Shown here in pieces: positions 34,440-42,651 of a stretch of DNA of 64,000 nucleotides. Position numbers and translations under genes: made by a program. The notes under the pieces are model-generated. The model saw only the letters and a program-made list of their open reading frames with translations. It ran no database searches and had not been told where the DNA came from. The stretch comes from Bradyrhizobium cytisi (GTDB taxonomy: Bacteria; Pseudomonadota; Alphaproteobacteria; Rhizobiales; Xanthobacteraceae), in assembly GCF_008123515.1 (NCBI RefSeq), contig NZ_VSSR01000043.1, positions 31,560-95,559 on the forward strand, read 5' to 3'. How positions within the stretch are numbered: the first letter of the stretch is position 1; every line of letters starts with the position of its first letter.

Positions 34440-35798
34440 TCATCTGCTCCCGTCCGGCCCCATCACCAGGTCCGGCAGCCAGGTCGAGATATTAGGCACA
34501 AGGCAGAGCAGCAGCACGGCGCCCATCATCAAGAGCACGAAAGGCAGCGTGCCCCAGATCACTTCGCTCAGCGAAATGTCGGGAGCGACGTTGCGGATGA
34601 CGAAGATGTTGAGGCCGACGGGCGGATGGATCAGACCCATCTCCATCACGATGGTCATGACCACGCCGAACCAGATGATGTCGAAATTGGCGGCGCGCAA
34701 CGGCGGCAGGATGATCGGTGCGGTCATGAGAATGATCGAGACCGGCGGCAGGAAGAAGCCGAGCACGACCACCATGACGAGGATCGCAAACAGCAGCCCC
34801 CAGCGCGGCAGATGCATGGCGACAACGGATTCGGCGGCCGATTGCGAGATATGGAGATAGCTCATCACGTAGGAATAGAGCAGCGACATGCCGATGATCA
34901 TCATCAGCATGGTCGATTCCCGGATCGTCGACTTCATGATCGGGCCAAGATCGCTCGGCCGCCACACGCCGTAGATCGCCGCGATCAATCCCAGCGCCAG
35001 CAGGCCGCCGAGGCCGGCGGTCTCCGACGGCGTGGCATAGCCGCCATAGAGTGCGGCCATGACGCCGGTCAGCAGCAGGACGAAGGGGAGCACGCGCGGC
35101 AGCACGTTGAAGCGCTCGGCAAGCGTATATTCGTCGCGGGCGAGGATCGCGGCTTCCGGGCCGCCGTTCTTGTAGGCAGCCTCGGCCGCGGCATATTCCT
35201 GGCGGAAGCGGATCACGGCATAGCCGCCGAACAGCGAGACCAGCAGCAATCCGGGGCCGATGCCGGCGAGAAACAGGCGTCCCAGCGACTTTTCCGCAGC
35301 GACCGCGAACAGGATCATGGTGATCGAGGGCGGCAGCAGGATGCCGAGCGTGCCGCCGGCGGCGATGATGCCGGCTGCGAAGCCGCCGGAGTAGCCGCGC
35401 TTGCACATCTCGGGGATGCCGGCCGAGCCGATCGCCGAGCAGGTCGCGGGCGAGGAGCCCGCCATCGCCGCAAACAGCGCGCAGGCGAAGACGTTGGCAA
35501 CGCCGAGGCCGCCGGGCACCCGATGCAGCCAGGCGTGCAGCGCCGAATAGAGATCCTGGCCGGCGCGCGATTTGCCGATCGCCGCACCCTTCAGGATGAA
35601 GAGCGGGATCGACAGCAGCGTGATCGAGGCCATCTCCTCGTAGACGTTCTGCGTCACCGTATCCAGCGATGCCGCGGGCATGTAGATGCCCATGAACACG
35701 ACCGCGACCGCGCCGAGCGCGAACGCAATCGGCATGCCCGAAAACATCACGAGCAGCGTCGCGACCCCATAAGCGATACCGATACCGAATACGCTCAT
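34440..35798 (-). CDS. dctM: TRAP transporter large membrane subunit (DctM-like)
   Basis: The 452-residue DctM-type protein is the ion-coupled translocation subunit of a TRAP carboxylate transporter. Its opening GVATLLVMFSGMPIAFALGAV, then FACALFAAMAGSSPATCSAIGSAGIPEMCKRGY and GGTLGILLPPSITMILFAV, are characteristic of the family. Roughly 12 hydrophobic segments are seen. It starts at the ATG at 35798, overlapping the DctQ stop by 4 bp (ATGA), so translation is coupled. It is last in the dctP-dctQ-dctM operon on the minus strand. Confidence 0.93.
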   Translation of the reverse strand: MSVFGIGIAYGVATLLVMFSGMPIAFALGAVAVVFMGIYMPAASLDTVTQNVYEEMASITLLSIPLFILKGAAIGKSRAGQDLYSALHAWLHRVPGGLGVANVFACALFAAMAGSSPATCSAIGSAGIPEMCKRGYSGGFAAGIIAAGGTLGILLPPSITMILFAVAAEKSLGRLFLAGIGPGLLLVSLFGGYAVIRFRQEYAAAEAAYKNGGPEAAILARDEYTLAERFNVLPRVLPFVLLLTGVMAALYGGYATPSETAGLGGLLALGLIAAIYGVWRPSDLGPIMKSTIRESTMLMMIIGMSLLYSYVMSYLHISQSAAESVVAMHLPRWGLLFAILVMVVVLGFFLPPVSIILMTAPIILPPLRAANFDIIWFGVVMTIVMEMGLIHPPVGLNIFVIRNVAPDISLSEVIWGTLPFVLLMMGAVLLLCLVPNISTWLPDLVMGPDGSR

Positions 35799-36349
35799 GA
35801 ACGCTTGGCTCCCGCGAATGGCAGTGCCAGCTGCACGAGGATCTGGACGCAGAGCAGGCTCATGCCGAGCGCCATTAGTGAATAGGGAACGGCGAGCGGC
35901 GGCGACCACATCGAGTTCGAGACCTGACCGTCGACGTAAGCCTCATGCGCGAGCGTCCACGACTTCCAGGTGAAGAACGCGCAGAACAGCAGCGTCACGA
36001 CATCGACGAACCAGAGCCTGATTCGGTTTGCCAGCGGCGAGAGCAGGCCGACGAAGGCCTCGATGCCGATATGGCCGCGATTCTGCTGCACATAGGCCGC
36101 CGTCATGAAGGTCGCGCCGACCAGCAGGAACACAGCGGCTTCGTCCTGCCAGTAATTGGCGGCCTTGAACAGCGCGCGGCTCAGCACGCTGTAGCTCAGG
36201 ATGGCGCAGGCTGCGACCAGCGCCAGCGCGGCGAACGCGACGATGATGCGATTGAGGACGGCGAGGCCGCGATCGAGCGCCGCCGCAAGGCCGGTCCTTG
36301 CGGCGGCATTCGCCGTGTCGTCACGATCCGGGAGCGGACCGTGGCTCAT
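35795..36349 (-). CDS. dctQ: TRAP transporter small membrane subunit (DctQ-like)
   Basis: The 184-residue DctQ-type protein has four hydrophobic segments (IIVAFAALALVAACAILSYS, WQDEAAVFLLVGATFMTAAY, LWFVDVVTLLFCAFF, LMALGMSLLCVQILV). The W-Q-D-E motif in helix 2 is typical. It pairs with DctM in the membrane. The ATG at 36349 overlaps the dctP stop by 4 bp. The N-terminal 30 residues are polar. Confidence 0.88.
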   Translation of the reverse strand: MSHGPLPDRDDTANAAARTGLAAALDRGLAVLNRIIVAFAALALVAACAILSYSVLSRALFKAANYWQDEAAVFLLVGATFMTAAYVQQNRGHIGIEAFVGLLSPLANRIRLWFVDVVTLLFCAFFTWKSWTLAHEAYVDGQVSNSMWSPPLAVPYSLMALGMSLLCVQILVQLALPFAGAKRS

Positions 36350-37368
36350 GCAGCGACGTCGGAGGCGAGCTTGAGCAGGTTCGCAGCGGTCGCGGTCTTG
36401 GCGCCGTAATCCTTCCACGCGGTGTCGCGGGCGATGTCGCGCCACTTACCGACCGTCGCGGCATCGAGCGCCGAGACCTTGGCGCCGGCCTTCTCGTAGA
36501 CCTTGGCGACCTCGACGTCGTCATCCTGCGCGCCCTTGCGGCCGAACGCCTCGAGCTCCTCGCCGACGGCGACCAGAACGTCCTGCTGGTTCTTCGGCAG
36601 CTTGTCGAAGATCGCCTTCGACATCATCAGCGGCTCGAGCATGAACCAGTAGGACGCGCCCGCGCCCGAGGTCAGCGACTTCGCGACCTCTTCGAGCCGG
36701 AACGAAATCAGGCTGGTGGAGGAGGTGATGCCGGCGTCGCAGGCGCCGGTCTGCATCGCCGCGTAGATTTCGTTCGAGGGCACCGACAGCACCGAGGCGC
36801 CGGCGGTCTGCAGCACCATGTCCATCTCGCGCGAGCCGCCGCGCACCTTCATACCCTTCGCATCCTCGGGAGCGACGATCGGCTTGGAGCGGCTGGCGAC
36901 GCCGCCGGCCTGCCATACCCAGCTCAGGAGAATGATGCCCTTATCGGCGAGGAAGTCAGTCAGCGCCTTGCCGACCGGCTCCTTCTTCCAGCGCATGCCC
37001 TGGTCGTAGGTGGTGACGAGGCCGGGCATCAGGCCGATATTGGTCTCCGGCAATTCGCCGCCGGCGTAGGGCATCGGATACAGCGAGATGTCGAGTGCGC
37101 CCTTGCGCATCGCCGAGAACTGCGCGTTGGTCTTGATCAGCGAGGAATTCGGATAGATTTCGGCGGCGATGTCGCCGTTGCTGCGCTTACTGACTTCGGC
37201 GGCGAACATGCGGCAGAGCCGGTCGCGGAAATCGCCCTTGTCGATGGTGCCGCCGGGGAATTGATGCGAGATCTTCAGCGTGGTCGCGGCATGCGCAGTA
37301 CCGATGCCGAAGCGGAGAATGGCGGGCGCGGCGACGGCGGTCGCGAGCAGATGGCGGCGGGTAAGCAT
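36346..37368 (-). CDS. dctP: TRAP transporter solute-binding protein (DctP-like)
   Basis: The 340-residue periplasmic binding protein begins with MLTRRHLLATAVAAPAILRF, a twin-arginine-type signal (RR followed by a hydrophobic core) cut near residue 27. The mature part is a DctP-family protein: TLKISHQFPGGT, the IKTNAQFSAMRKGALDISL region and MKVRGGSREMDMVLQTAGAS with the carboxylate-binding Arg. MQTGACDAGITSSTS is the other conserved segment. Such proteins capture organic acids; the ligand cannot be read. It is first in the operon; the 3' neighbours overlap by 4 bp each. Confidence 0.92.
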   Translation of the reverse strand: MLTRRHLLATAVAAPAILRFGIGTAHAATTLKISHQFPGGTIDKGDFRDRLCRMFAAEVSKRSNGDIAAEIYPNSSLIKTNAQFSAMRKGALDISLYPMPYAGGELPETNIGLMPGLVTTYDQGMRWKKEPVGKALTDFLADKGIILLSWVWQAGGVASRSKPIVAPEDAKGMKVRGGSREMDMVLQTAGASVLSVPSNEIYAAMQTGACDAGITSSTSLISFRLEEVAKSLTSGAGASYWFMLEPLMMSKAIFDKLPKNQQDVLVAVGEELEAFGRKGAQDDDVEVAKVYEKAGAKVSALDAATVGKWRDIARDTAWKDYGAKTATAANLLKLASDVAA

Positions 37369-37685
37369 GACGTGATCCCCTTGGACTGTTTTCTTGTTGG
37401 CAGGATCGGGTTTTGAGGCCGGCCCAGGGCCCATCCTAGCCGGTCTTCCACCCGATATTCTCTCATCTGATAGTTCGAGATCGAATGCGGCTGCAAGTCG
37501 CGTCGTTGCTGCGACGCACACGCGGCTTGGCCCTGTTCCGGGCATTAGCACGATTGGCGAGCAGGGGCGCCGGCCTGACAGAAAAAAAGTCCGAAACGTC
37601 GCGTAACAAGCCTGCGCGTCGATCCGTCGAGATTGTGTAGCGGCACAAGTCGCTGGCAAACACCATCTTGAAGGGATTATTTCTC
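37369..37685. other. 317-bp divergent intergenic region
   Basis: It separates dctP (minus) from the MXKDX-repeat gene (plus) and should hold both promoters. GAAGGGATTATTTCTC precedes the latter's ATG. An A-tract (GACAGAAAAAAAGTCC) at ~37577-37592 is the only notable feature; I see no clear operator. Confidence 0.5.
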
Positions 37686-37925
37686 ATGACCATTCGCACC
37701 CGCATCGTGCTCGGCGTCTCGGCTGCCGCTCTCTCGCTTGGCTTGGCGCTGTCGCCGGCCGCGTTCGCCCAGGACAAGATGGGCAAGGACGACGGCATGA
37801 TGAAGAAGGACACGATGTCCAAGGACGGCATGAAGAAGGACACCATGTCCAAGGACGACGGCATGAAGAAAGACACGATGTCGAAGGATGGCATGAAGAA
37901 AGACGACGGCATGAAGAAGAACTGA
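37686..37925 (+). CDS. Pentapeptide MXKDX-repeat exported protein
   Basis: The 79-residue product starts MTIRTRIVLGVSAAALSLGL, a signal peptide cut near AFA-QD. The mature part is a chain of MXKDX units (MGKDD, MMKKD, MSKDG, MKKDT, MSKDD and so on) to the last residue. This is the family of small MXKDX-repeat proteins found in Bradyrhizobium and relatives; the function is unknown. The coding DNA is itself tandemly repeated, so copy number may vary between strains. A hairpin terminator lies at 38050-38085. Confidence 0.9.
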   Translation: MTIRTRIVLGVSAAALSLGLALSPAAFAQDKMGKDDGMMKKDTMSKDGMKKDTMSKDDGMKKDTMSKDGMKKDDGMKKN

Positions 37926-38049
37926 TCTCTTGCCGTCGTGCCGGGCGCCTCGAGGGGGCGAGCCCGGCATGCGCTGCTCCGATTTCGGTCGAGGGCCTGA
38001 CAACGTACGCGCGCGTTCGCGCGGACGTGGCTGGTCCGTACCGTCAGGA

Positions 38050-38085
38050 TTTGACCTGAAGCACGTGCGCTTCAGGTCAAATTTT
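38050..38085. terminator. Bidirectional terminator hairpin
   Basis: TTTGACCTGAAGC (38050-38062) pairs perfectly with GCTTCAGGTCAAA (38069-38081) over a 6-base loop, with TTTT downstream on the plus strand. It serves the MXKDX gene and lies 8 bp past the stop of the convergent DUF6481 gene. Confidence 0.85.
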
Positions 38086-38093
38086 GTTGAAGG

Positions 38094-38441
38094 TCACTTC
38101 CGCTTGGACTTGCGGGCGGCGTAACGCGCGTCGCGCTTGGCCTTTTGCTCGGCCTCGACCTCAGCCGCCTTTGCTGCCGCTTCTTCCGCCTCGCGGGCGA
38201 TCCGCGCGGTTTCCAGCGCTGCGGCCTCTTCCTCGCGACGCTTCTGCTCGGCCTTTTCCGCATCGCGCGCAGCCTTCGCTTCGGCGCGCTTGACCGCGAG
38301 AGCCTCGCGCTCGGCACGCTTCGCCACAACCGCGGGATCATCAGGCCCAGGCTGCGACTTGAATTTGTTCAAAAGATTCTTGCGCGCTTCCTGCGCCGCC
38401 TTTTGCCGGTCTGAAAACCCGGGTTCCCTAAATCCACTCAC
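38094..38441 (-). CDS. DUF6481-type coiled-coil protein
   Basis: A GTG at 38441, behind AGGAAGGCAAGGCC, opens a 115-residue protein beginning (M)SGFREPGFSDRQKAAQEARK. The rest is an extended Ala/Glu/Lys/Arg helix (KRAEAKAARDAEKAEQKRRE) ending in a very basic tail (KRDARYAARKSKRK). This matches the small DUF6481 family of alphaproteobacteria, function unknown. The frame continues upstream to 38561, but that part is Cys-rich and unlike the family. Cytoplasmic; nucleic-acid binding is possible from charge alone. Confidence 0.75.
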   Translation of the reverse strand: MSGFREPGFSDRQKAAQEARKNLLNKFKSQPGPDDPAVVAKRAEREALAVKRAEAKAARDAEKAEQKRREEEAAALETARIAREAEEAAAKAAEVEAEQKAKRDARYAARKSKRK

Positions 38442-38700
38442 GGGCCTTGCCTTCCTCGCTTTCAATCCTACATCGGTGACTGTTGGTACGTCGGCTGGGC
38501 ACAAGCAGGCACCACGCGACGCAGAAGCGTGTACATCGTCACGCGCCGCGAAGCCACCCATAATCGCAGCCGATCAGGTCAACGAAAATCGCTCGACCAG
38601 CCGATCCTTCGTAGCCCGGAAAAACTGCCGAATTGTGATGTCCCTCATAAGGGCACCCCAACGGCGGCGCCTAGCGTCCGCCACGAGACGGAGCACGGGC

Positions 38701-38937
38701 ATGATCTTTTTCCGGCTGAGCCTGAAGGCCCTTGCAATCACGGCCGCCGCAGTGGCGGTGACAGGTGCGGTGCTGTTACTTGCCCGCCCGCAGCCCATCG
38801 AGAGCACCGTTCTAGGGGCCGCATGGGAGTGCACCCAGACCGCCTTCATCCTGACCAGCTGCGCGCCGCGCCGGCAGCAGGCGATCCCGGCGGTCGAGAC
38901 CTCGCGCAAGGAGGCGCTGAGGGCGACCAGGGGCTAA
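38701..38937 (+). CDS. Small exported or anchored protein (78 aa)
   Basis: The ATG at 38701 follows a GGAG at 7 bases. The product begins MIFFRLSLKALAITAAAVAV, an N-terminal membrane helix or signal-anchor, then a polar part with two Cys (WECTQTAFILTSCAPRRQQA). The Cys pair, 11 residues apart in an oxidising compartment, could form a disulfide. No family is recognised. A second small membrane gene follows after ~90 bp. Confidence 0.6.
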   Translation: MIFFRLSLKALAITAAAVAVTGAVLLLARPQPIESTVLGAAWECTQTAFILTSCAPRRQQAIPAVETSRKEALRATRG

Positions 38938-39026
38938 GCGGCGAGGGGCAGGGCAGGATGTGACGCGACGTCGCAGAGCTGATAAAGGGCCTCACCGCGC
39001 GACAAGGTCCCCAAATCCAAGTAGCC

Positions 39027-39239
39027 ATGTCCAAGCCTGATCCTGCCGACAAGCCCGGCGCGCCGCCAAAACCCCAATCCGGCGACAGTCGGCGCGGCGC
39101 AATCGCGGGTCTGATCATCGCCGCTGTCATCCTCGGTGTCGGGCTGTGGCTCGCCCGCGACCTCACGGCCGCCAGCAAGATGCAGGACTGCCTGATGTCG
39201 GGGCGAAGCAATTGCAATGTGATCGAGCCTGCCCGCTAG
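39027..39239 (+). CDS. Small single-pass membrane protein (70 aa)
   Basis: The product has a Pro/Lys-rich cytoplasmic head (MSKPDPADKPGAPPKPQSGD), one membrane helix (GAIAGLIIAAVILGVGLWLA) and a short tail with two Cys (MQDCLMSGRSNCNVIEPAR). The spacing of the Cys pair suggests a periplasmic disulfide. The type is common in Bradyrhizobium, without known function. A short hairpin region follows at 39311-39333. Confidence 0.65.
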   Translation: MSKPDPADKPGAPPKPQSGDSRRGAIAGLIIAAVILGVGLWLARDLTAASKMQDCLMSGRSNCNVIEPAR

Positions 39240-39310
39240 GCCGGTCTCGCCGGACACGCCCGGACGAAAAATTGCCGTGATCTTAATCATTTGTAACGGG
39301 ACATAGCCGA

Positions 39311-39333
39311 CCTGTCGGGGTCAATTTGACAGG
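39311..39333. other. Short hairpin upstream of the frameshifted gene
   Basis: CCTGTC and GACAGG flank an 11-base loop within GACCTGTCGGGGTCAATTTG. It may be a regulator site or weak terminator between 39239 and 39428; no T-run follows. Confidence 0.3.
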
Positions 39334-39427
39334 CCGGTCATGTTCGTCGGCATCACCCAGGCGCGATCCGAATCGTCTATCGCGCGTGGACTACGGCAAT
39401 TGCGAAAGTTGAGGGGGGTAAGCGCGC

Positions 39428-40236
39428 ATGAGTGCGTCCAGCCGCATGAAGATCATCATTCCCATGGTTTCGGCCATGGCGTTGCTGGCAGTGTCAGCGC
39501 AAGCGCAGGACGCAGCGCCGCCGAAGGGCACCGGCCAGCCGCCAGGGCAGGGCGCAGGTAGCCCACCCCCCGCCAATCGAACATGCGCAAGGGTCCTCCG
39601 CCGCAACAGGCCGTGCACCCCGCGCCTCAGCCCGGCGGCCAGGCCCACATGGCTCCAGGCCCAGGTTCGGGAGCAGCTCCAGGCCCGCATGGTCCCGGGC
39701 CGCGTAATGCCGGCGGCCCGCCGCCGGGACCCGGTCGCTACATGGCACGCGGTCCGGCACCGGCGCGCGACTGGGGCGGCCACGCCTATCGCGGCAATCT
39801 TGCCTGGGACGGCGGACGCTGGCGCCACGAGGTCCACAACGGCCGTCCGGGCTGGTGGTGGGATGTCGGCGGCGTTTGGTACTATTATCCGCAGCCGATG
39901 GACGGCCCGCCCGCCTACATTTCCGAAGACTATATCGACGACGTGCCGGTGGCCTACGCGCCGCCGGGTCCGCCGGTCGCCTACGAACCGCCGCCGCCGG
40001 CACCAGATCCGGGCGCGAGCGCGCTCGGCGGCGCCATCGTCGGCGGCGTCCTTGGCGGCCTGATTTCCGGCAACGCCTCGGGGGCGGCCGCAGGCGCCGT
40101 GATCGGCGGCGCGACTGGCGCCATCGCCGGTGCCACCGCTGCTTCGCGCCCCGGCTACTATTTCGCACAAGGCAATTGCTATTACCGCTATCCGAGCGGT
40201 CAGTATGTGCAGGCCGATCCGCGCGCCTGCTACTGA
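39428..40236 (+). pseudogene. Gly-zipper exported protein with a frameshift after the signal peptide
   Basis: The 5' frame (ATG 39428, behind GAGGGGGG) encodes a signal peptide (MKIIIPMVSAMALLAVSAQAQ) and a Gly/Pro-rich linker. The remaining protein lies in a different frame (39583-40236): Pro-rich, then WGGHAYRGNLAWDGGRWRHE, GWWWDVGGVWYYYPQP, a Gly-zipper (GGAIVGGVLGGLISGN, AVIGGATGAIAGA) and FAQGNCYYRYPSG. Adding one base to the C6 run at 39566-39571 joins them as one exported protein of about 270 aa. As written, the folded domain has no signal peptide, so either the gene is broken, phase-variable, or the C-run is miscounted. Confidence 0.6.
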
Positions 40237-40504
40237 ACGGCTCACGGCGACATCCGGCATGAATGGGGCGGGCCCGGTGCCCGCCTCAACGTTGCGGCGA
40301 CACGCGATAACTGTCCCAACTTTTCTCTGGCGCTCCCCGCGGCAGCGCCCGGCGCTCAGAACAGTCGCGTCGGGACGTCGGCACCTCAAATTCGTCGCGG
40401 TAATATCGTGCGGAAGCGCGCACGCGGTGCGACCTTCGTCCACCGCAATCATACGGACGAAATTGCCACGCCCTTGTCCATATCGGCCGGTTAAAGTTGC
40501 CCGC

Positions 40505-40696
40505 ATGTGCACGAAGTACGACCCTCAGCATGAAGCCGAGGCAGCAATGAAGCGCGCCGCGGCGTCCGAAGGCCCCGACCGGCAACGCCTCATCGAACTG
40601 GCCTTGGCGTGGCATCAACTCGCTCGCGATCGGCGCGACGACGAGCGAAGGGCCGATTTTCGTCTGACAGACAAGTCGACCCGGTTCGGGTCTTAG
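40505..40696 (+). CDS. Small helical protein (63 aa)
   Basis: The ATG at 40505 begins MCTKYDPQHEAEAAMKRAAA. The product is one or two charged helices (DRQRLIELALAWHQLARDRR) with a basic end. No family is recognised and the ribosome site is weak, so this is a moderate call. A repeat copy and hairpin follow. Confidence 0.45.
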   Translation: MCTKYDPQHEAEAAMKRAAASEGPDRQRLIELALAWHQLARDRRDDERRADFRLTDKSTRFGS

Positions 40697-40709
40697 CACC
40701 AGTCATGAG

Positions 40710-40728
40710 AAAGCCCCGTGCTCGGGGG
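40710..40728 (-). terminator. Small hairpin beside repeat copy 3
   Basis: CCCCGTGCTCGGGG forms a compact stem-loop; on the minus strand it is followed by CTTTC. It would stop minus-strand transcription coming through repeat copy 3. Weak T-run. Confidence 0.4.
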
Positions 40729-40743
40729 GATTTGCGAAACGCG

Positions 40744-40824
40744 CCGTTAAGACATGCGCGGCACTACGTTTTGCGGTCGCGATTCGTGCTTTGGGAACGA
40801 AGCAGAGTCGGACCGTGAACAAAC
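40744..40824. repeat. Dispersed repeat family A, copy 3
   Basis: Core ATTCGTGCTTTGGGAACGAA with CGTTAAGACATGC upstream and GTGAACAAAC downstream. One base change breaks the perfect arm seen in copies 1 and 2. Same strand as the others but 22 kb away. Confidence 0.7.
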
Positions 40825-40851
40825 GGAATGCTGGAACACTCGGGGCCCAAG

Positions 40852-41088
40852 TTAGAATCGCTCGACCGCCGTCGGCTGCTGCTGGTCTCGATGCGCGCAC
40901 GCCTGAACGGCGGAGGCGAGCTGATGCTGGCTCATCGCGGCGTCGGCAATGGACGCCTGCGCCAGCTCGATCCGCTTTGCGATTACGCTGGAGTTGACGT
41001 CCACGATGGCGTCGAGCGCCAGAAACGACATCGCGACGATCGCCACCGCACAGGCGATCCCCATTCTCGTCAATTCGGTTCGCGGCAT
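40852..41088 (-). CDS. Small anchored protein (78 aa)
   Basis: The minus-strand ATG at 41088, behind AGGGAC, opens MPRTELTRMGIACAVAIVAM followed by the rest of one hydrophobic helix (SFLALDAIVDV) and a polar helical tail (RIELAQASIADAAMSQHQLA). A signal-anchor with periplasmic helix is likely. No family is recognised. Confidence 0.55.
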   Translation of the reverse strand: MPRTELTRMGIACAVAIVAMSFLALDAIVDVNSSVIAKRIELAQASIADAAMSQHQLASAVQACAHRDQQQPTAVERF

Positions 41089-41527
41089 CCACAGTCCCTA
41101 GTCGCGCGCAGGTCGCCCGCCGCGCATAGATAGGGCGCATCCGCACGGTTCAAAGGCCGGGGCAGGTGCCCCACGCGTTCGTGAAAGACGACAGATTTGC
41201 GATGGGGGAGTCGTATTGTGCTCCAACGATGAGTCTTGGCGCGTGCAGCCATCATGCGCAACCGGCCTAGCCGATTTGAGATTGCGCGCCGACTTCACGG
41301 CGGCTCTTGGCCGAACTCCACCTCACTCGCGGGCTATAACACTTGACGGCTTTCGCAGTCGGCATGCCCTAACGAGGTTAGGCGCACTGTGAGCCGCACG
41401 GAGCCTCAGTTGATGCCCCGTCCCTCACAACCGCAGCCTCGGGCGCCGGTTGGACCTCGGAGTGGATGCCCTCGTAATAGCGCGTTGCCAAGTCATCCAG
41501 ACTTCGTGATGGAGGCCATCGATGAGG
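41089..41527. other. 439-bp region left of the TIM-barrel gene
   Basis: No gene is supported. A ~48-codon minus-strand frame (41385-41527, containing SLDDLATRYYEGIHSEV) lacks a start codon and may be a gene remnant. Composition shifts from GC-rich on the left to less GC-rich on the right, marking the edge of the foreign-looking segment. Confidence 0.4.
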
Positions 41528-42259
41528 TTAATTGTGCTCCCTAACAATACCGCGGCTTCCATCGGGAACACCGTAGCTGAAGACTTTTTCGGTCTCGCTG
41601 ATCTCCGAGGAAATTTCTGTTTCGCGCACTACGGATTCTAGGATGATTGGTACCTGCGAGAGCCTAGCCGCAAATGACTCATAAGCGCGCTTTGCGCCGT
41701 ATGACATCGCAAAATGCTTCCCCTTGCTATTAAGCTCGCTTACGTGAACTTGCGCTATTTTGGCGCCAAATTCTGAGAGAATGCGAGCAGCGACTGTCAT
41801 GGTAGGGTCCACTTGTCTCGCATGCGCTATATCAAAGCATAACCTTGCGTCGGGCAGATGGACGAAGAATTCGCCGAGCTCTTCCGCTGTACGCCCGGTC
41901 GGCTTTCGAGAATCCATGTTTTCTACGCAGAGTCGACTTCCGAGTTCTCGCCACAGTGACAAATCGCGCAGGGTGTCAGGATGGACCACTATATTCAATC
42001 CGAGCTTTGCGACGTTTGCGAGCTCTCTTACAACGCCTTGTTCGTCGTCGAAATCTGTGGGCGCGTGGAAGCTAATGTATTGGTAGCGCTTGCAGAGCTT
42101 CTCTAACAGCGATGGTAGCGCATTCAGCAATACAGGTAGCTCGACGCATCGAAGGGCAGACAGCTCAACGGCATTTGCACGTGTTGGCTCCAGCAATTTC
42201 AGAGCACGTCCGAAATCGCCGTATGCGAGAGCCCCAGTTGAGAAGCCAACCATCATCAA
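41528..42259 (-). CDS. Xylose-isomerase-like TIM-barrel protein in an AT-rich segment
   Basis: The 243-residue protein (start at TTG 42259 or ATG 42256) is a sugar-isomerase/endonuclease-IV-type TIM barrel. It begins VGFSTGALAYGDFGRALKLL, has AVELSALR, SFHAPTDF, IVVHPDT, CVENMDSRKPTG, ARLCFDIAHARQ, QVHVSEL and VPIILESVV. These give Glu, His and Asp residues at strand ends suited to binding a divalent metal. The substrate is unknown. The coding DNA is clearly poorer in GC than the rest of the window and uses unusual codons (CTA, AGA, ATA). Its start overlaps the stop of an upstream frame (TGATG), indicating an operon whose first gene is now truncated. Confidence 0.7.
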   Translation of the reverse strand: MMMVGFSTGALAYGDFGRALKLLEPTRANAVELSALRCVELPVLLNALPSLLEKLCKRYQYISFHAPTDFDDEQGVVRELANVAKLGLNIVVHPDTLRDLSLWRELGSRLCVENMDSRKPTGRTAEELGEFFVHLPDARLCFDIAHARQVDPTMTVAARILSEFGAKIAQVHVSELNSKGKHFAMSYGAKRAYESFAARLSQVPIILESVVRETEISSEISETEKVFSYGVPDGSRGIVREHN

Positions 42260-42470
42260 AAAAACCCGTACCTCTTCGCAACTTCAGTTACTTCATCGTT
42301 CGATTCGAAGATTAGCTTCAGCAGCGCATCGTCGAATGTGTGAGCTACCTCGCGCGCGTCGAGGAATACCTCATTCTTATATGCTTCTTCCGGGGTCAAA
42401 CGAGCGTGTAGTTCGACAAGTAGGTCTATTCTTCGCGATTCGTCGCTGGCCCGTTGCGGCGCAAGGGGCT
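42256..42470 (-). pseudogene. 5'-truncated gene coupled to the TIM-barrel gene
   Basis: Reading the minus strand to the stop overlapping the TIM-barrel start gives RRIDLLVELHARLTPEEAYK, then NEVFLDAREVAHTFDDALLK and LIFESNDEVTEVAKRYGFF. This is a well-behaved helical protein tail of about 70 codons in the same AT-rich style. Upstream the frame meets TAG near 42470 without any ATG or GTG, and the base composition returns to normal. It is best read as the C-terminal remnant of a larger gene cut by recombination. A TTG within it could start a shorter peptide. Confidence 0.5.
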
Positions 42471-42574
42471 ACGCAGGCGATACTGAGGCGCGCTTGATTC
42501 CGCTTAGCCGTGTTCACGGTCGCGCCAAGAAGCTCAAGCGTCAACCCTTTGGAAACATTGGGAAGAAAGTCATC

Positions 42575-42651
42575 TGGCGATCCCGGCAGGAATCGAACCT
42601 GCAACCCTCAGAGTAGAAATCTGATGCTCTATCCAGTTGAGCTACGGGACC
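42575..42651 (-). tRNA. tRNA-Arg (anticodon TCT), CCA encoded
   Basis: Minus strand: acceptor GGTCCCG pairs with CGGGATC (one G-T), discriminator G, then CCA. The anticodon stem-loop is CAGAT-TTCTACT-CTGAG-like with TCT at 34-36. D arm GCTCAACTGGATAGAGC and T arm GCAGGTTCGAATCCTGC are normal. The AT-rich segment lies on its 3' side. Confidence 0.93.

Noticed and set aside
34314..35885. 523-codon plus-strand open frame
   Set aside because: Antisense to dctM; strongly skewed Arg/Gln/His composition.
39560..39575. Programmed -1 frameshift signal at the C-run
   Set aside because: The heptamer reads A-CCC-CCC, not a canonical X-XXY-YYZ slippery site, and no clear downstream pseudoknot was seen.
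42260..42651. tRNA-Arg as an integration site
   Set aside because: No integrase gene and no second copy of the tRNA 3' end was found in the window, so an integrated element is not claimed.
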